Positions 61,545-64,000 of a stretch of 64,000 nucleotides of DNA are shown here, one piece after another. A program made the position numbers and the translations under genes. Under the pieces are notes generated by a model. It did not search any database. It worked only from the letters and a program-made list of their open reading frames with translations, and was not told the origin of the DNA. Positions within the stretch are counted from its first letter, which is position 1. Every line of letters begins with the position of its first letter. This DNA comes from Streptomyces roseifaciens (GTDB lineage: Bacteria > Actinomycetota > Actinomycetes > Streptomycetales > Streptomycetaceae): the NCBI RefSeq assembly GCF_001445655.1, contig NZ_LNBE01000008.1, positions 62,001 to 126,000 of the forward strand, read 5' to 3'.

Positions 61545-62365
61545 GGCTTGCGCCCCACGCCCGCGAAGCCGACATACATGGCGGGATCGTTGTCCGCTCC
61601 GCCGGCGTTCTTCACCGGGTCGGGCCGCCAGTCCGGCATGGCCACGAGGCCCGGCTCGACCATCTCGAAGCCGTCGAAGAAGCGCGCCACTTCAGGGCGC
61701 GAGCGCATCAGCAGCGGCGAGCCCACGTTGCGGTAGACGCCCTGCACTCCCTGCCCCTCCTCCGGCTTGATCGGACCGGTCTCGGTCGTCGCATGCGTGA
61801 GGACGAGCAGGCTCCCCGGCGCGAGCGCGTCGCGCAGCTCGGCCACCGCCGCCCAAGGGTCGTCCTGGTCCTCCACGAAGTGGAGGACGGCCACGAGCAG
61901 CAGTGCGACCGGCCGGTCCAGGTCGAGGAGCCTGCCGACCTCGTCACTGGTCAGGATGTCATGGGGCTTGCGGAGGTCCGCGGGCAGGACGGCGGAGCGC
62001 GGGTCGCCCTCCAGGACGGCCCGGCCGTGGGCGACGGCGACCGGGTCGTGGTCGACGTAGACGACGTGCGAGCGCGGGTCCGCCGCCTGGGCTATCTCGT
62101 GGACGTTGCCGAAGGTCGGGATGCCCGAGCCGATGTCGAGGAACTGGGTGACGCCCTCGCCGACGGCGTGGCGCACGGCGCGCCGCATGAAGGCCCGGTT
62201 CGCCTGCATGATCTTCGGCAGCCCGGGAAAGGCCTCCATGGCCCGCCGGCCGGCCTCCCGGTCGACCTCGAAGTTGTGCGAGCCGCCCAGGTAGTAGTCG
62301 TAGATCCGGGACACGCTCGGCACGGAAAGGTCGATGCCCTGGGGGGCCCAGGTGGGACGCTCCAT
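61541..62365 (-). CDS. SAM-dependent methyltransferase (DUF574)
   Basis: 274 residues of the actinobacterial DUF574 methyltransferase family: SRIYDYYLGGSHNFEVDRE is its hallmark, followed by the SAM loop FLDIGSGIPTFGN and VVYVDHDPVAVAHGRA. Substrate unknown; streptomycetes carry many copies. ATG 62365 (MERPTW) is chosen over upstream starts by the family's usual beginning; AAGAG lies five bases upstream. The stop overlaps the PAS-GGDEF-EAL start, so the two form an operon. Confidence 0.9.
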   Translation of the reverse strand: MERPTWAPQGIDLSVPSVSRIYDYYLGGSHNFEVDREAGRRAMEAFPGLPKIMQANRAFMRRAVRHAVGEGVTQFLDIGSGIPTFGNVHEIAQAADPRSHVVYVDHDPVAVAHGRAVLEGDPRSAVLPADLRKPHDILTSDEVGRLLDLDRPVALLLVAVLHFVEDQDDPWAAVAELRDALAPGSLLVLTHATTETGPIKPEEGQGVQGVYRNVGSPLLMRSRPEVARFFDGFEMVEPGLVAMPDWRPDPVKNAGGADNDPAMYVGFAGVGRKP

Positions 62366-62597
62366 CAGTCTCTTGCTCCAGCTCGTCTCGGGGACATGTG
62401 AGCAGAGGCTACTGATCGTTCGTTCGAATGGAAGCGGCAAGCGGAAATCGGCGATCCGCATTGAGCTGTCATTCACCCTCGTCCGCACGGCGTCGATCAT
62501 GCCAATAGCCGATCATGCCAACAAATGACCCGGAGGGGAAATATGTCCGGATGCCGTCCCGGGAGCGCTCCCGGGACGGCCCGCGGCCGACGCCGCG

Positions 62598-63377
62598 TCA
62601 GCCCCGCGGCTCCCGCCACATCGGCCACATCCGCGGCCCGCCGTCAGGCAGGTCGATGGGCGTACCGGTGAGGACGAAGCCGAGGCGCTCGTAGAGCCCC
62701 CTGCTCCGGGCGTTGCTCGCCTCCAGGTAGGCGGGCACGCCCTCCTCGTCGCACCGGTCGAGGACGGTCGTCAGGAGCGCCCTGCCGCGGCCCTCGCCGC
62801 GCCGGCCGGGAGCGGCGACGATGGTCGGCAGGTAGTAGTGCGCGCGGCCCCCGGGGTGGGCGGCCTCCGTCAGCTCGGCGACGATCCGGGCGCGGTCGTT
62901 CTCGGGATCCGCCATCGCCAGCAGCTCGCTGATCTCGTCGCCACCCTGATCGCCGCCCTGGCCGTCGCCCTGAGCCTCATCACCGCCGACGCCCTCACCC
63001 GCGCCCTCACCCGCACCGCCACCGGCCTCCGCCTGCACCGGTATCCACAGCGCCGCCGCCGACAGGTCGTCCGTCACGTCGACCCACCCGTCGCGCAGCG
63101 CCGCGTCCAGGAACACCCCGAAGAACGCGGGGTGGACGGCGCGGCGGTGCGCCTCGTCCGGGAAGACCCAGCCGCTGATGGGGTCCTCCATGAAGGACTC
63201 CCCCAGCAGCAGGCTGATCGCGTCCCGCTCCTCCGGCCGGGCCCGGCGGATCCCCGGCACGACGGTGGTGGCGGCAGGGACGGCAGGGGTGGCAGGGGCC
63301 GCGGTGGCGGCAGTGGGAGCGGGGGTGGGAGCGGGGGTGGGAGCGGGAGCGGCAGCGGCTCTCTGATGCACAGTCAT
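62598..63377 (-). CDS. GNAT-family N-acetyltransferase
   Basis: 259 residues. An Ala/Pro/Thr-rich leader (~40) precedes the GNAT fold: RARPEERDAISLLLGESF, the acetyl-CoA loop VAAPGRRGEGRGRALL (R-x-x-G-x-G/A) and EASNARSRGLYERLGFVL. A ~35-residue Gly/Glu/Asp-rich insertion lies between strands. The fold resembles the group acting on small molecules. ATG 63377 follows GGAAGGA. Confidence 0.88.
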   Translation of the reverse strand: MTVHQRAAAAPAPTPAPTPAPTAATAAPATPAVPAATTVVPGIRRARPEERDAISLLLGESFMEDPISGWVFPDEAHRRAVHPAFFGVFLDAALRDGWVDVTDDLSAAALWIPVQAEAGGGAGEGAGEGVGGDEAQGDGQGGDQGGDEISELLAMADPENDRARIVAELTEAAHPGGRAHYYLPTIVAAPGRRGEGRGRALLTTVLDRCDEEGVPAYLEASNARSRGLYERLGFVLTGTPIDLPDGGPRMWPMWREPRG

Positions 63378-63449
63378 GGTTCCTTCCGTACGGCGTACGA
63401 CGCACACGTCTGTCCGCGCCCGATCGTACGGAGGTTCCCCTTCCGTCCG

Positions 63450-64000
63450 TCAGCGGATCCCCAGCTCCCGCAGCACCCGCCGCTGCCGCTCCTCCGGCCG
63501 GACGGGGAAGTAGAGGTAGCAGACGCCGCCGGAGCCCGTCTTGACCTGCCCCTGGGCGTTGTAGCGCTTGGTCCGGAGCCAGATGTTCTCGAACTGGCGG
63601 CGCTTGTAGACCCGCCGGACCGCCTCGTTCGACGGGCTCGCCGGGTCGTTGGCGACCACGTCGCCCTGCCGGGTGAATCCGACGACGCACATCAGGTGGC
63701 CGGCCGTGCCGTAGCCCGCCCCGTCGAGTTCGGAGGCGAGGAAGGACTGGGAGGTGATGACGGGGATCCGCGCGCGGATCAGCTTCTCGACGTCGCCGAG
63801 CGAGCGCAGCCGGGTGACCACCGCCTGCACGTCGTGGTACGTCGCCGCGTAGGCCGCGTTGAAGGGCCAGTTGCCGCACCCCTTGTACTGGTAGTCGAAG
63901 GTGAAGCGGGCGGCGTGGCAGACCTGGGGGTCGGCGTAGTCGGGGTCGACCCACGCGAGCTCCTCGGCGGAGGGCACCCGGCCCCAGTACGCGAGGACCA
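63450..64000 (-). CDS. C39-like peptidase, partial (N-terminus off right edge)
   Basis: The frame is open past position 64000 (VLAYWGRVPSAEELA reads on without a start), so the N-terminus with the catalytic Cys is outside. Visible are WPFNAAYAATY, PVITSQSFLASELDGAGYGTAGHLMCVVGF with the catalytic His, and VVANDPASP with the Asp. This matches the peptidase C39-like family of secreted or lipid-anchored proteins in streptomycetes. The C-terminal ~40 residues are basic (YKRRQF, RPEERQRR). Confidence 0.82.
   Translation of the reverse strand, partial: VLAYWGRVPSAEELAWVDPDYADPQVCHAARFTFDYQYKGCGNWPFNAAYAATYHDVQAVVTRLRSLGDVEKLIRARIPVITSQSFLASELDGAGYGTAGHLMCVVGFTRQGDVVANDPASPSNEAVRRVYKRRQFENIWLRTKRYNAQGQVKTGSGGVCYLYFPVRPEERQRRVLRELGIR

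Overview
The window looks like a stretch of a Streptomyces (or close relative, e.g. Kitasatospora) chromosome. Base composition is very GC-rich with strong G/C third-position bias, GTG and TTG starts are frequent, many genes overlap by 4 bases (ATGA/GTGA), and several genes are actinobacterial hallmarks: rbpA with a near-perfect sigma-R promoter, the convergent lnt-ppm1-fxsA operon, a MocR regulator divergent from a YczE-type membrane protein, a GH18 chitinase behind dre-like repeats, DUF574 methyltransferase, and PAS-GGDEF-EAL signalling protein.

Layout. 1-2.8 kb: a minus-strand operon of glycosyltransferase, NAD-sugar epimerase and a partial PhyH-like oxygenase. 3-8.8 kb: ankyrin protein, small membrane protein plus FtsK/SpoIIIE-like protein with a degenerate P-loop, a repeat-bearing intergenic block, MocR/YczE pair. 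8.8-15.4 kb: sigma-R promoter-rbpA, fxsA-ppm1-lnt (lipoprotein acylation and polyprenol-phosphate-mannose), amidohydrolase, Lrp regulator. 15.5-29.6 kb: housekeeping and accessory metabolism (acyl-CoA dehydrogenase, chitinase, secreted lipase, DhaL-DhaM fusion, SpoIIE-type phosphatase, PIG-L deacetylase, a three-gene FecCD-type importer, serine hydrolase, MmyB-type regulator with alpha/beta hydrolase). 29.7-32 kb: a two-gene isonitrile synthase plus cytochrome P450 cassette (Dit1/Dit2 logic). 32.2-37.5 kb: a copper block (Met-rich anchored peptide, CopA ATPase, PCuAC-like protein, ECF sigma, small zinc-finger anti-sigma, Met/His-rich membrane protein). 38-41.1 kb: GAF regulator and aldehyde dehydrogenase (ALDH).

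The most notable part is 41.1-52.7 kb. The last ~60 bases of the ALDH gene (coding ...[14 protein letters not shown]) recur three more times downstream, at 44.86, 45.95 and 52.67 kb, mostly with synonymous differences. Each extra copy is preceded, 99-100 bases upstream of the same Lys-Asn codons, by a conserved ~25-base motif (AARATCCGGAYCA core). The repeats divide the region into three cargo units: (A) a 5'-truncated SF1 helicase-PLD nuclease; (B) an FKBP peptidyl-prolyl isomerase; (C) a PIN-domain toxin pair and a two-gene operon of a 1432-residue caspase-STAND ATPase-WD40 protein with an alpha/beta hydrolase. No recombinase gene is present. This reads as a tandem, ALDH-tagged cassette array, probably a phage-defence integration hotspot, and is the best candidate for an undescribed system.

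53-64 kb returns to chromosomal genes: unknown acidic protein, XRE-membrane protein pair, small secreted protein, Pro-rich membrane-anchored PQQ-type propeller, a GGDEF protein, DUF779 protein, a translationally coupled methyltransferase plus PAS-GGDEF-EAL protein, a GNAT acetyltransferase and a partial C39-like peptidase. No rRNA, tRNA or CRISPR array was recognised. Functional calls rest on reading of motifs only; no database search was possible.
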